A stretch of DNA of 64,000 nt from Liquidambar formosana (Eukaryota > Streptophyta > Magnoliopsida > Saxifragales > Altingiaceae). The notes under the pieces were generated by a model that made no database searches, was not told where the DNA came from, and worked only from the letters and a program-made list of their open reading frames with translations. Both the position numbers and the translations under genes were made by a program. Below, piece after piece: positions 47,576 to 60,394 of the stretch (position 1 is the stretch's first letter; every line of letters begins with the position of its first letter). The stretch spans positions 22,407,607 to 22,471,606 of the forward strand of contig CM077832.1 of the NCBI GenBank assembly GCA_039720395.1. The letters are read 5' to 3'.

Positions 47576-49230
47576 TGTTAGAGTTATGCCCTAGAGCCAA
47601 TCATAGAGATGATTGTTTAGGGATAAAGGAACAATCATTTGATTTCATTTATGTATGCCACATTTATTATTGATTTAATAAAAGGGCTTATTCTATTATG
47701 TTTGTATGCATCATTTATATTTACATAATATGTCCAAGGAGTTAGAGTTGAGAATATTGAATTATAAAGAGTTGTAATTATGAGACTGTAAATATATCTC
47801 TGTACTAAACTCCTAAATCATTCCTAGTTGAAGGTTCACTATGATGGACAGTAATGAACCATAGGACTAGCACTTGTTAGGTTGACTCTATAGGAGGATA
47901 GCTGGTCTCAAGCTATTTGTGTGGAGACACTACAACCAACAGGTGGGTGCCTGTTAATAGAATAGGTACACTGAATGTGACCAAAGATTTGAGATAAACT
48001 GAATGGAGTTTTAACCTGCGTGTCAATCAGTTTCTCAATGTTATAGTGGTACAAGTAATCCTTAGACCTGAGACACCATAGTTACCTTATGCATGTAGCT
48101 TTAGAAGTTTGATAACACTAAGTGCAGATTCTATTCATGGGTCTGTAAAGGTGTTCATTGGCCCTATTGCTATATGTATGAAGGCATATGAGTGATCGAC
48201 AAGGAATCCATTACTCTTAGGAAAAAGAGAGAGAATGTCTCATATATCATTCATAATATAACTCATTCAGTCCATGGCCATGGTAGTGTGAATATGGAAA
48301 GGAGTTTCCATAAGTTCATCATTGAGTTGATATTTATGAATGAGTATAAAGTAATTGAACTAGGGACTTGACAGACTTCCATGTCCTATTAGTTCAATTG
48401 GAGACATTGTGTAAATGGAAGGAGGCAATTGTAACCTATAAACTATAACAGAAGGGTTCTTTGATAGATACATATTCACTTCATTAAGGACGACACCATG
48501 AACCATATGCTAGGTGTTATTCATGGTTAGTAGAAGCCCTAATTGATATAAGTGAGTTATAATCAATTAGGGAATTGGAAGGAGTTCCAATTAGACCCTA
48601 AATGGAAAGAGTTCCATTGTGCACACCTCGTGCTATTCCTACTACTTGATGATGTGAACCCAATGGGTCACACACTGATCATGCAAGATGACCTTTAAAG
48701 TCTATGAGAGAAAGGGTATGAGTGCATAAAGAATAGTTCTTTGAGGCCTATTTATATTTGATATAATTTATAGGGGTTATTGTGCAATTTAGAGAAATTG
48801 CATCACATCCTAATAGGGTTTCCCCCTATGGCCGGCCCCCCTAGTGTGGACTATATAAGTCACACTTTATGATGTGTGACATTATCACAAGAAGAAACCC
48901 CAAGGTGCTGGCTGAAATTTTCCAGCCCCCTCTCTCTCTCTCCACTCTTCTCCTACACTAGCAACAACAAGGAAAAAAGGGAAAGGACTTGAAGCTCTAG
49001 CTAGGTGTGGATACCGTTGGAGGCAGCACACTTGGGCTGCTCATTCACCGCTGTCCGGAATCAAAGCTTGGAGCAAAAAGGAGGAGACAAAATTCTGTAA
49101 GTGTTCTAACCCTCTTCATAGTTAGGGTTTGATTTTGTATATGCATAGTTAGATTCATGGGCTGTGGAATCAAAGGGAAAAATTTTTATATTCCGCACTT
49201 CTATTCTTCCCTCTTGTATGATTCCCAACA
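47576..49230 (+). repeat. Copia-2 5' LTR
   Basis: 1655 bp, same ends and length as the 3' LTR. The promoter is expected in it; a CTATATAAG word before the final quarter (near 48851) is a good TATA candidate. Confidence 0.95.
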
Positions 49231-49231
49231 G

Positions 49232-49248
49232 TGGTATCAAAGCCATGG
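49232..49248 (+). promoter_or_regulatory. Copia-2 primer-binding site (initiator tRNA-Met)
   Basis: TGGTATCAAAGCCATGG starts one base after the LTR. The first 12 bases differ at one place from the usual TGGTATCAGAGC site complementary to the 3' end of initiator tRNA-Met. Confidence 0.85.
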
Positions 49249-52200
49249 CTATGCATAATACAAAATACATATGGGCTGGAATTTATGGTGTAGTTGAATG
49301 ATTCAAAAATCTGGAGAATTTTTGCTGCAGAATTGTTCTTCTCTCTGGCCGAACCTAGGGTTTGGAACCCTAGGTCTATTCTTCTTCTACTCCTCTTCTA
49401 AATCATGGTTAAGGGTAACCATTGATGCAAAGGTTGTATAGGGTTTGAATTGGAAGAAGAGGAAAAAGGAAAACTGGGTTTTCTGAAGAGGATCGAATCT
49501 GGGTTTTAGAACCCAGAGGTTCTTGCAATTAAATTCAATCAAAGCTTCTGTATTTTTTATGCAAATCCATTGTAGGATCATTATATATCATGTGTATATG
49601 ATTTTCTTTAAGTTTCAAAAAGATTTTGATGGAAAAAGATTCAAAAAGTTTGAAAATTTTTCATGAACAGCATAGCAGATTTTCTCTGCAGAAAAGTCAT
49701 CAATGGAGTTTCGATTAGAACTTGAGTTAGGGAACTCCAAATTGCATGAAACCAATTGCATTAGTTTCCTAAGACATGTAGGATACTGGGAAAATTCGTT
49801 TGGTAGCCTAATTCATTCATCTTGCTGGGTTTTAAATCAATTTCTGACCATGGACAGTATGCTGTCAAATTCTGGGCAGCATACTGTTGTTTTAATTGTT
49901 TAGAACAATTGGTGATGATTCGATCATCCAAACCTCTTCTAGAAGCTTAGTATTTCATGTAGGGACATGATACAAAAGCTGGTTTCAATGGAGGAGTCGA
50001 ATTGATAAGGATTTAGAAGCTATTGTGACCTTCAAGGTCTGCAACAATGGCTCCAGCAGTGGGTTTTGGAAACCCTGATTGTTCTCGATGATGACAGCCA
50101 CTTCCACCACTTCTCACGTGTCCAGAGGCTTGTCCCACACCCCTAGGATGTTCTCCCATGGCTGCCCATGGCCTCCCACAGTCGTTGGTGGCCATGGCAG
50201 CCTAGCCAAGCTCAGGCACCTCCTGGTAGTGACGGCTGCATAGAGTTAAGGATGAAACCCTAATTTTGAGTTAATGATGAAACCCTAATTTCATTATGGC
50301 ATTAATTAAAACCCTAATTGGAATATTAATTACCTTAATTGAGAGTTAATGATTGGTCATTAAATGACCAATCATGGTTATTAATTGTTAGGGCATAATT
50401 AATACCATAAATGATGTCTAGGGTTAGGGTTTTGGAAACCCTAATTAGTGTAATTAATTAAGGGTAATTAATACCCTATTTGGCATTAATTAAACCCTAA
50501 TCCCTTTTTTATTAAATACCATATGAACCTAGGGTTTTAATGATTGGACATTAAATGATCAATCATAAGGAATTTAATGATTAGGGCTTGCATTTAGGGT
50601 TTAGGGTTATGCGTTTGGGGTTTAGGGTTTTAGGAAACCCTAATACACTAATTCATCATTTAAATGATTTTATTTAATTCACATATTAATTATTTAATTA
50701 ATATTGATTAATTTTATAATGTTTTAAATGGTTTAAAATACAATTGGGGATTAAATTAAAATCTGGAAATTCTTAATTAAATGAAATTGATTTGTTTAAT
50801 AAAGGAAACCCTAATATTGGATATTAGAGTTATTTTAGGAAACTTTATATGTTTAAATTAATTTGATTAATTGGAACTAAAATGTCTTAAATGTTAAGAC
50901 TTTATTTAATTCTGGATATTTTTGTTAATACCTAATAAGATTAGGATGCATTAATGAGATTAATGTAAATCATTCAAGAGAATTACCATAATGCCCATAT
51001 GTTTTAATGCTTACAGTTTTTCTTTACATTATGCAATGAGATTGTATGTATGTGTCTGGATGATGATTATGGACTATACCCTTTAAACCAATTGTGATTG
51101 GCCGTCTTATGAATGGGATGTTATTATTTACAAGAGTTGTAATTTTATTAAGGTGATGTAATTTATTTGGGGCTTGCATGCCACCTTCCCTCTCCCTCTC
51201 TCTCTATCATTCTCTTATGTACCCCACATTCCCCTTATGTATCCCTTTCTTTAAATTATGTAAATGTTATGTAATCGAGAGCGCACTAAGGAGCATGGTG
51301 GACCCAAAGGAGCATGATAGAGCCCAACAAGCCAATGGTGGAGACCATCAAGCCAAGGGAGCAGATTGAAGGACTTGAAAGCTTAGAGAAGTGTTTCAAG
51401 ACAGCATGCATGTTTCGAATGTGTTATTTTACAATCACCTACACCCACCTTAGACCTTGGATTCAATCTATTGGCTTGGATTGAATCCTCTCAAAGTCCA
51501 TAATCATCATAGTGGGAGCTTTTTAATGAGATTAATAGTGATAGCTCCAAATCCAAAGATCGTTATATGTCTCCTTTTAGGGACTAATATCGATAAGTGG
51601 ATTATTATTACTTTATGCTGTTCAATTTTTATTTATATGCATGAGATGTATGTTAATTTGATGAGACCCTTAAAAACCCCTCTCTTTTAATATTAAGTTG
51701 GAAATGGAGAATACATTAGGGAATGGATTCTTCATTGCCTTCCATCATTATAGGATCATCTAATGTCCCTTAATGTGGGTACCTGGTTGCAGACATGTAG
51801 GAGCTACCCATATTAAAGACATTACTTGAAACTATCACATATGTAGATATCATGGGGTGCCTAAGCTGGTATATACCAAGAAACTAACATGTGAGGTATA
51901 TATTTGGTGAAACATACCTGTGTGAATGATGGGCTTAACTTAACTAGGGAAGTATTCCAAGAAACTAACATGTGAGGAGTATGTACCCTAGAGGCAAAAC
52001 GATTGGAATTTGCTTATGAAGCAATAGACAAAGAGTTGTCTTCTTACTGTGGGTTAGAAGTCAAGAAACTAACATGTGAGGCTTTTAGGTCACAGTGGGA
52101 CCCCAATCCCCATTAGGAATGAGATTCCCGAATTCCATTAGAGGGTGTATGGAATTTGATAAAATAGTGGGAGGTACCATATGATTAAAGACCCGATCAT

Positions 52201-52258
52201 TATGGATTAAAAATGAAATCTAATTTTATGTTTAATTTTCTGTATGTAGATCACCGTA
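49249..52258 (+). other. Copia-2 untranslated leader
   Basis: About 3 kb without a credible gene. Positions 50240-50660 are full of 'aaccctaat' words, with a short telomere-like tract (tttagggtttagggtt, 50595-50612) and the palindrome gattggtcatt/aatgaccaatc (50351-50373). The part from 50866 is shared with Copia-1. Confidence 0.7.
51870..52102 (+). promoter_or_regulatory. Leader stem-loop array, Copia-2
   Basis: The same three stem-loops as in Copia-1. All three loops read aagaaactaacatgtga (first loop 51878-51894). In the third stem ggcttcta is changed to ggctttta, which keeps pairing through a G-U pair. It lies about 160-390 nt before the gag start. Confidence 0.6.
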
Positions 52259-55200
52259 ATGGCTCACCGCAACCCGTTATCCAACATTTTGGAAACCAAC
52301 CGTTTAACTGGACCTAATTATCTTGATTGGTTAAGGAATTTAAAAATCGTTTTGAATTCTGAAAATATTACCTATGCACTTCAAAGTCCACTTCCCAATG
52401 CTCCTACTGAGGCTGCAACTCGGCAAGAGAAAGACACTTATCAGAAGCGCATGGATGATGATCTTATGATGAGATGCTATATGATGGTGTCTCTAAGTCC
52501 TGAGCTTAAGAAGCAATACGAGTCCATGGGAAGTGCACCCGAGATATTTGTCCACATACAAGAGTTGTATGGCAAAGAGTTCTTGCTTGAATGTGATGAA
52601 TGGGTTGAAGTTCCTGCTTCCAATTCTATGCTCAAGCCTAAAGGCAAGGGAATAAGAAAGGGTAAGAGTACCCAAAGGAAGAGGAAAAGTAAAGGGATCT
52701 GTTTTTACTACGGTAAAGATGGGCATTGGAAACGTAACTGCCAAGAGTATCTAGATACTCTGAAGAACCAACCTTCGGAAGGTATGGATTATGCTCTTAT
52801 ACTTGAGACTAACATGAGTGTTAGCTCTGCTTCCACTTGGGTACTAGATTCTGGTGCGAGTTCTTATATTTGTAATTCCATGCAGGACCTAGTGGGAAGC
52901 AGAAGGCTAAGTAAAGGAGAAGTAACCCTACGAGTGGGAAATGGAGCAAACGTTGCTGCATTAGCCGTGGGGACTTGCTGCTTGACTTTGCCTAGTGGGA
53001 GTAGTTTAGAATTATCAGGCTGTCTTTATATTCCAGAAGTTATAAGAAACATTATTTCTATTTCAGTATTATCTAAACAAGGATTTAGGTTTGTTTTTGA
53101 GGAGAATAAATGTTCTTTATTTAAAAATGAAGAGTTCATTACTTCTGGAGTTTATGTGAATGGCCTTTATTTTCTAAACTTTATTGCAAATGTTAATTGC
53201 ATAGAGCATGATAGTTCTAAATTGAATGCAGACAAACCCAAAAGAACAAGAGATGAAGAAAACTCCGCATATAAACTGGCACTTGAGACTAGGTCATATC
53301 AGTGAGAATAGGATTTACAAGATGTGTAAGGATGGACAATTGGGTCCATTGGTTTCTATGCCCTTTCCAACTTGTGAATCCTGTTTACTAGGTAAAATGA
53401 CCAAGTCACCTTTCACCGGTCACGGTGAGAGAGCTGCAGACATATTAGGATTGATACATAGTGATGTATGTGGTCCTACGAGCATACATGCTCGTGGAGG
53501 TTTCTCTTACTTTATAACCTTTACCGATGATTATTCTAGGTATGGGTATGTGTACTTGATGAAGTACAAATCTGAAGCATTTGAAAAGTTCAAAGAATTC
53601 AATATGAAGTAGAGAAACAAACTAGTAAAAGTATTAAAGCTCTTCGATCGGATCGAGGAGGAGAATATTTAACTAGTGAGTTTTTAGATCATCTTGTTCA
53701 AGCGGGCATTCTATCTCAATGGACACCTCCTGGAACACCACAGCTTAATGGTGTGTCAGAAAGGAGGAATAGAACCTTATTGGATATGGTTAGGTCCATG
53801 ATGAGTTACACTGATTTACCATTGTCCTTCTGGGGACATGCCCTGGAAACTGCCGCGTACTTGTTGAACAGAGTCCCAACCAAATCTGTCCCTAAGACAC
53901 CGTATGAGATATGGAAAGGGAGAGCACCAAGCCTTAAACATATTAAGGTATGGGGTTGCACTGCATATGTAAAGACACATGATGCAACCAAGTTAGAATC
54001 AAGATCAATTAAATGTAGGTTTGTGGGATATCCTAAAGAGAGTTTAGGATATTATTTCTATTATCCTGATGAACAAAAGGTGTTTGTTAGTAAGTTTGCA
54101 GTCTTTCTTGAAAAAGAGTTTATTCAAGAAGGAGGCAATAACAGGAAAATAGAACTCAAAGAATTTTCTGATGAGACACAAACCAACAGTGATCCCACCC
54201 CTGTCCCTGATGAGACAGAACCCACTAATGTACCACAACCTCTCCGTAGATCGAGTAGGGTATCTGTTGCACCTGAGAGATATGGATTTCTCAACCATAA
54301 TGCAGACGAATTGTTCCTTGGTGATAGAGAACACCCAGATGACCCTACTACTTACGGACAGGCGATTTCGGATATTGATTCGAACAAATGGCTAGAAGCT
54401 ATGAAATCTGAAATGGACTCGATGTATTCCAACAAAGTCTGGACTTTAGTTGATCCACCAGAAGGTATAGTACCTATTGGCTACAAATGGATCTTCAAAA
54501 GGAAGATAGGCTCAGATGGAAAGGTAGAGACCTACAAGGCTAGGCTAGTGGCAAAAGGTTACCGACAAAGACATGGTATTGACTATGAGGAAACTTCTCG
54601 CCAGTGGCTATGCTTAAGTCCATTAGGATCTTGTTAGCTATAGCTGCGCACTACGATTATGAGATATGGCAAATGGATGTAAAGACCGCTTTCCTTAATG
54701 GAAACATTGAGGAAGACCTTTATATGCAGCAACCTGAGGGTTTTACATCCAGTGGTGAGGACCACAAAGTGTGCAAGCTACAGCGGTCCATTTATGGACT
54801 CAAACAAGCTTCTAGAAGCTGGAACATCCGATTCGATGAGGCAATCAAATCGTTTGGTTTCCTACAGAATATGGATGAACCATGTGTGTACAAGAAAGTT
54901 AGTGGGAGTGCGATTACCTTCCTGGTCCTATATGTTGATGACATTCTACTTATCGGGAATAAAGTAGAAACGTTATCAAAAGTGAAAGAGTGGCTTTCAC
55001 AGAATTTCTCCATGAAAGATTTGGGAGAAGCATCCTATATTCTGGGAATAAAGGTCTATAGAGATAGATCTAAAAGGATGCTAGGTCTCTCCCAATCATT
55101 GTATATAGACAAAATATTGAAAAGGTTCAATTTAGAAGATTCCAAAAGAGGTCTAATTCCTGTTAGGCATGGAATCAAGTTGTCTAAAAACATGGCACCT

Positions 55201-55917
55201 AAAACTCCAGAGGAGATTGCGTACATGAGGACGATTCCCTATGCTTCTGCAGTAGGGAGTCTAATGTATGCCATGTTGTGTACAAGACCAGATATCGCTT
55301 TTGGTGTAAGTGTTACAAGCAGATATCAGGCAGACCCAGGTGTGAAACACTGGGAAGCAGTCAAGGCTGTCCTTAAGTACTTAAGAAGAACTAAGGAACT
55401 ATTCCTTGTCTATGGAGGAAGAAATTTAGAAATGGTTGGTTATACGGATTCAGATTTTCAATCTGACGATGATGATAGGAAATCAACATCGGGGTATGTT
55501 TTCACCTTGAATAGTGGAGCTGTAAGTTGGAGGAGCTGTAAACAGGATGTTACAGCGGACTCCACTACAGAGGCTGAGTACATTGCTGCATCAGAGGCTG
55601 CAAAGGAAGCTGTTTGGATAAAGAAGTTCATTACTGAACTGGGAGTAGTTCCTGCCATTGAGAAGCCCTTGCCATTGTTTTGTGACAACAACGGGGCTAT
55701 TGCTCAAGCTAAGGAACCACAGTCTCATCAAAAGTCCAAACACATTGAGCGTCGATTCCATGTGATTAGAGAGATCATTGGAAGAGGTGATATTAGCATA
55801 CAGAAGATTCACACAACAGAAAATGTAGTAGATCCCTTCACTAAAGCTATGACCCAAGAGCAGTTGGATCACCACAGACAGGAAATGGGTATTAGATACA
55901 TTGTGGATTGGCTATAG
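52259..55917 (+). pseudogene. Copia-2 gag-pol, broken by three frameshifts
   Basis: The ATG start at 52259 is intact. Order: short gag, zinc knuckle, protease (LDSGAS), pre-integrase (HLRLGH), integrase with its third catalytic acid present (SERRNRT), reverse transcriptase (YVDD) and RNase H, ending at 55917. Frameshifts against Copia-1: one base gained near 53273, one lost near 53602, one lost near 54594. The second Cys of the zinc knuckle is Tyr (52709-52711). As in Copia-1, gag lacks the central region expected between the LYGK stretch and the basic region. Confidence 0.9.
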
Positions 55918-55931
55918 TGCAAGTGGGAGAT

Positions 55932-57586
55932 TGTTAGAGTTATGCCCTAGAGCCAATCATAGAGATGATTGTTTAGGGATAAAGGAACAATCATTTTATT
56001 TCATTTATGTATGTCACATTTATTATTGATTTAATAAAAGGGCTTATTCTATTATGTTTGTATGCATCATTTATATTTACATAATATGTCCAAGGAGTTA
56101 GTGTTGAGAATATTGAATTACAAAGAGTTGTAATTATGAGACTGTAAATATATCTCTGTACTAAACTCCTAAATCATTCCTAGTTGAAGGTTCACTATGA
56201 TGGACAGTAATGAACCATAGGACTAGCACTTGTTAGGTTGACTCTATAGGAGGATAGCTGGTCTCAAGCTATTTGTGTGGAGACACTACAACCAACAGGT
56301 GGGTGCCTGTTAATAGAATAGGTACACTGAATGTGACCAAAGATTTGAGATAAACTGAATGGAGTTTTAACCTGCATGTCAATCAGTTTCTCAATGTTAT
56401 AGTGGTACAAGTAATCCTTAGACCTGAGACACCATAGTTACCTTATGCATGTAGCTTTAGAAGTTTGATAACACTAAGTGCAGATTCTATTCATGGGTCT
56501 GTAAAGGTGTTCATTGGCCCTATTGCTATATGTATGAAGGCATATGAGTGATCGATAAGGAATCCATTACTCTTAGGAAAAAGAGAGAGAATGTCTCATA
56601 TATCATTCATAATATAACTCATTCAGTCCATGGCCATGGCAGTGTGAATATGGAAAGGAGTTTCCATAAGTTCATCATTGAGTTGATATTTATGAATGAG
56701 TATAAAGTAATTGAACTAGGGACTTGACAGACTTCCATGTCCTATTAGTTCAATTGGAGACATTGTGTAAATGGAAGGATGCAATTGTAACCTATAAACT
56801 ATAACAGAAGGGTTCTTTGATAGATACATATTCACTTCATTAAGGACGACACCATGAACCATATGCTAGGTGTTATTCATGGTTAGTAGAAGCCCTAATT
56901 GATATAAGTGAGTTATAATCAATTAGGGAATTGGAAGGAGTTCCAATTAGACCCTAAATGGAAAGAGTTCCATTGTGCACACCTCGTGCTATTCCTACTA
57001 CTTGATGATGTGAACCCAATGGGTCACACACTGATCATGCAAGATGACCTTTAAAGTCTATGAGAGAAAGGGTATGAGTGCATAAAGAATAGTTCTTTGA
57101 GGCCTATTTATATTTGATATAATTTATAGGGGTTATTGTGCAATTTAGAGAAATTGCATCACATCCTAATAGGGTTTCCCCCTATGGCCGGCCCCCCTAG
57201 TGTGGACTATATAAGTCACACTTTATGATGTGTGACATTATCACAAGAAGAAACCCCAAGGTGCTGGCCGAAATTTTCCATCCCCCTCTCTCTCTCTCCA
57301 CTCTTCTCCTACACTAGCAACAACAAGGAAAAAAGGGAAAGGACTTGAAGCTCTAGCTAGGTGTGGATACCGTTGGAGGCAGCACACTTGGGCTGCTCAT
57401 TCACCGTTGTCCAGAATCAAAGCTTGGAGCAAAAAGGAGAAGACAAAATTCTGTAAGTGTTCTAACCCTCTTCATAGTTAGGGTTTGATTTTGTATATGC
57501 ATAGTTAGATTCATGGGCTGTGGAATCAAAGGGAAAAATTTTTATATTCCGCACTTCTATTCTTCCCTCTTGTATGATTCCCAACA
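55932..57586 (+). repeat. Copia-2 3' LTR
   Basis: 1655 bp, preceded by the AAGTGGGAGAT purine tract (55921-55931) and followed by the GAAAT duplication. Confidence 0.95.
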
Positions 57587-57591
57587 GAAAT

Positions 57592-59841
57592 AACCCTAAA
57601 TCATGTAAAACCGAATATGAACAGCATTCTAACCATGCATATCTATTACATATTATATTTAAGAGTTATGATGACATCAGCGATAGGTGACATGGCAAGT
57701 ACATAACTATTCCCTCCAAAATCTCCTTCTCTCCTTTATTTTGGACCCACATGATGATGTCAGCAGTCCTTCTATTACACCCAAAAGACCAAAAAGCCAA
57801 GTAATAAAAAAGCTAAAGAGATGAATTAAGAAGGGCAAAAAGGTAATTCCGCAATAACAAATAAGAAAAGGTTGCCTGATCCATGGGAGAAAAAGTTAAA
57901 AAATTGATTGTCAATTTGTTAAAAATTGACTATCAACGTGACTATAAAATCAATACTAAAGGGTTGTTTGGAAAAATTAAAAACCTGGTCACTTAACTTT
58001 AGTCATTTTTTTTTATTTCACATTGATTGTTAAATCTCTTTTTCTTAATAATCCTATTTAACTAGATTGAGAGAAAATAATAGCATTTTTAGTACTTATA
58101 TAAGTATTTAAATGAAGTTATTGTTTGGCTCCCGCGCATCGCGCGGATCCATTCTAGTTAATCAATAAAATGATCCACACATGATAAAGACATAGACTTT
58201 CACATGAAATAAAGCTATTCTAAGCATAAACTCAATTTCAGCACTAAGAAAATGCTAGAATTGCAACTATGCATGAGATCACATTAAACAGCCCTCTAGC
58301 ATGTAAAAATGACCATGAACAAGATTATAATCATGCATATTAACTCATGAAAGTATCCACACATGATCAAAATGCTAGCTTGAACATGCAATAATAGCTA
58401 TTCAATGAGAAACCCCTAAAAAGACACTAGAAACCCTAAAATCACAACCACATATAAAATCATATGGAATGACATTATATCATGCAAAACCAGCCATAAA
58501 CAATATCCTAATCATGCATTCTAAGCATTAGAAGCATCAACACATGATAAAAACATAAGCTTGAACATGAAATAATGCTATCCTATGCAGAAAAACCCTA
58601 ATTTAAATGAAAGGGAGAGAAGGTATACTTGTATATAGAACTTTACTGCTGTAGAGTTTGCTTCTCCTCTTGTGTACTACTGGAAACACTTTCCTTCAAG
58701 CCTTCAAGCAAAGCTCCAGCCCTCCTTCAAGCTCTCTCTCTCACTCTCTCACTCAAAATTTAGGTTAAACTACCCTAAGGATGGCTGTCATAGCCTCCAA
58801 GTCTCACACATGCCTCACACTTCAGAAATTGCCTCCCCTATTGCTGAAGTATAAGGGGATATTTATAGGGTTTGAGGGAAAACCCTCAATGGTTGGGATT
58901 AAAACCCTAGGTACTGATCCAAGGGCTCTTAGAGGTTCCCTTAGGGCTCAAGTAGGTCAAATAGGGCTGAAATTAGGGTTAAATGGCGGCTGGAGGCGAG
59001 CAAATCCAAGAAAATAGGAAGGGAGCCGCGTCAAGACTCAAAAAAGGAAAGTGGCTCGGGTGACCACCTAGGGCTGGGTGGCTAGCAGCCTGGGCTCAGG
59101 TGGCTAGCTGCCCAGGCCTGGGTGGTCACCCGAGGCCATGTCATCTTCAGCCCAATTTTGACCCTTTCGACTTCCAAATGTGTTTCAGGACTCAAATTAA
59201 CTCCGATTTTGACGAAACGAAATCCAAAACAACCGTGTTTCGAAGGGGAATGTAATTTGAGTCACTTGAGGGCAAGAAACCCTAGCCATGGCTGCATGGT
59301 TGGGTCCTACAAAGGCGGTTAACCGCTATGCCTCACCATCGCTTAGCTTAGGTATGCACATAGGGTCGCACCTAATGCTTTCCAATTCGAAATTCAACCT
59401 CCCTAAACACATTTGGGGATGAAATCAAGACTAATTAAAGTCAAATGGATAGTCATGGAGTGAAAATCATGAGCCAATTCGAGCTAACCCAAAATAGGTC
59501 TTTTAACCAACCTGAGCCATATTGAGCCATCCTAATCCCGAACCATCAATTCATCGAATTGATCCCACAAATACCTCAGATGCATCCATATGAACTCCAA
59601 TTGGCAACTTGGAGATCATTTCAAGGTTAAATGGAAAGTTTGTGGCCTAAAAGACAATTATGCCGCTCAAGTCACAAAAGTTCTAATTAACCCTCAAGAT
59701 CAACTCCAAATCGAACCAAAATTCATACACATTATCCTTAGGACCCTAGAAACTCAATGCAAAAGAATAGACTTAAAAAGGAAACAAAAAGACACATGAA
59801 ATGACAAACCCTAGCTAAGGTGGCAAAAATAGGGTGTGACA
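57592..59841 (-). mobile_element. Gypsy LTR D, U3/R half
   Basis: Minus-strand LTR start TGTCACACCCT at 59841, preceded by the polypurine tract (59842-59855). The TATA box (CTATAAATA) is near 58859-58868 and the U3 hairpin is at 59055-59134. With the other half (46160-47575) the LTR is about 3.7 kb. The element continues to the right as 59842-61085. Confidence 0.8.
59055..59134 (-). other. U3 hairpin with GGTGGCTAG words (LTR D)
   Basis: Perfect 14-bp arms, ctcgggtgaccacc and ggtggtcacccgag, enclose repeated CTGGGTGGCTAGC-like and CCCAGGCCTGGG words. It is in the same place relative to the following AACTCCGATTTTGA block as the hairpin of LTR B. Confidence 0.75.
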
Positions 59842-60060
59842 GAAGCCCCTCATTGGTGAACAAGTTTCACTTGCGAGCCAATGACAAAAAGAACAACCCA
59901 TTTTTGCCCAGGGAATTGATTTCATCAACACCCACTGGGGAAAAGATAGCGATCATATCATTGAATTCTTAGAATTCACAAATACAAAGGTACTCCTCGT
60001 AAGTTCTACAGAATTCTTCATACGGTATACCAGTTTCACTGAGGGGACAAGATAAAGCAT

Positions 60061-60380
60061 CCGCAACTTACATCGAACTATGTTCGATGAAAGGTCTTCT
60101 CATACTACACCAATGGCTCTGGTGAATAATACGAGGTATCCATAACTTACACCGAATCTGCGTTCGATGAAAGGTCTTCCCATACTACGCCAATGGCTCT
60201 GGCGAATAATACGAGGTATCCATAGCTTACACCGAATCTGCGTTCGATGAAAGGTCTTCCCATACTACGCCAATGGCTCTGGCGAATAATACGAGGTATC
60301 CATAGCTTACACCGAATCTGCGTTCGATGAAAGGTCTTCCCATATTATGCCAATGGCTCTGGGGAATAATACGAGGTAAA
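60061..60380. repeat. 80-bp tandem repeat, four units
   Basis: Units end at 60140, 60220, 60300 and about 60380. Units 2 and 3 are almost identical and the outer ones are diverged. Each contains CGTTCGATGAAAGGTCTTCC and GCCAATGGCTCTGG. Tandem repeats in this untranslated part are typical of Tat/Ogre elements. Confidence 0.9.
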
Positions 60381-60394
60381 ACTATGCCATCAAG

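Larger units (their letters stand above)
47576..57586 (+). mobile_element. Copia-2: complete Ty1/copia retrotransposon
   Basis: 10,011 bp with two 1655-bp LTRs (47576-49230 and 55932-57586, TGTTAGAG..CCCAACA), GAAAT duplicated on both sides (47571-47575, 57587-57591), a primer site, a long leader, gag-pol and a purine tract before the 3' LTR. By eye the LTRs differ at about a dozen sites, so the insertion is young. It sits inside gypsy LTR D. Despite its youth the pol frame is broken three times. Confidence 0.95.

Noticed and set aside
50595..50612. Interstitial telomere (TTTAGGG tract)
   Set aside because: Only two or so exact units within a stretch of similar words in a copia leader; not evidence of a chromosome end or fusion.
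60061..60380. Regular 80-bp repeats considered as a CRISPR-like array
   Set aside because: Units are contiguous with no unique spacers, in a plant retroelement untranslated region.
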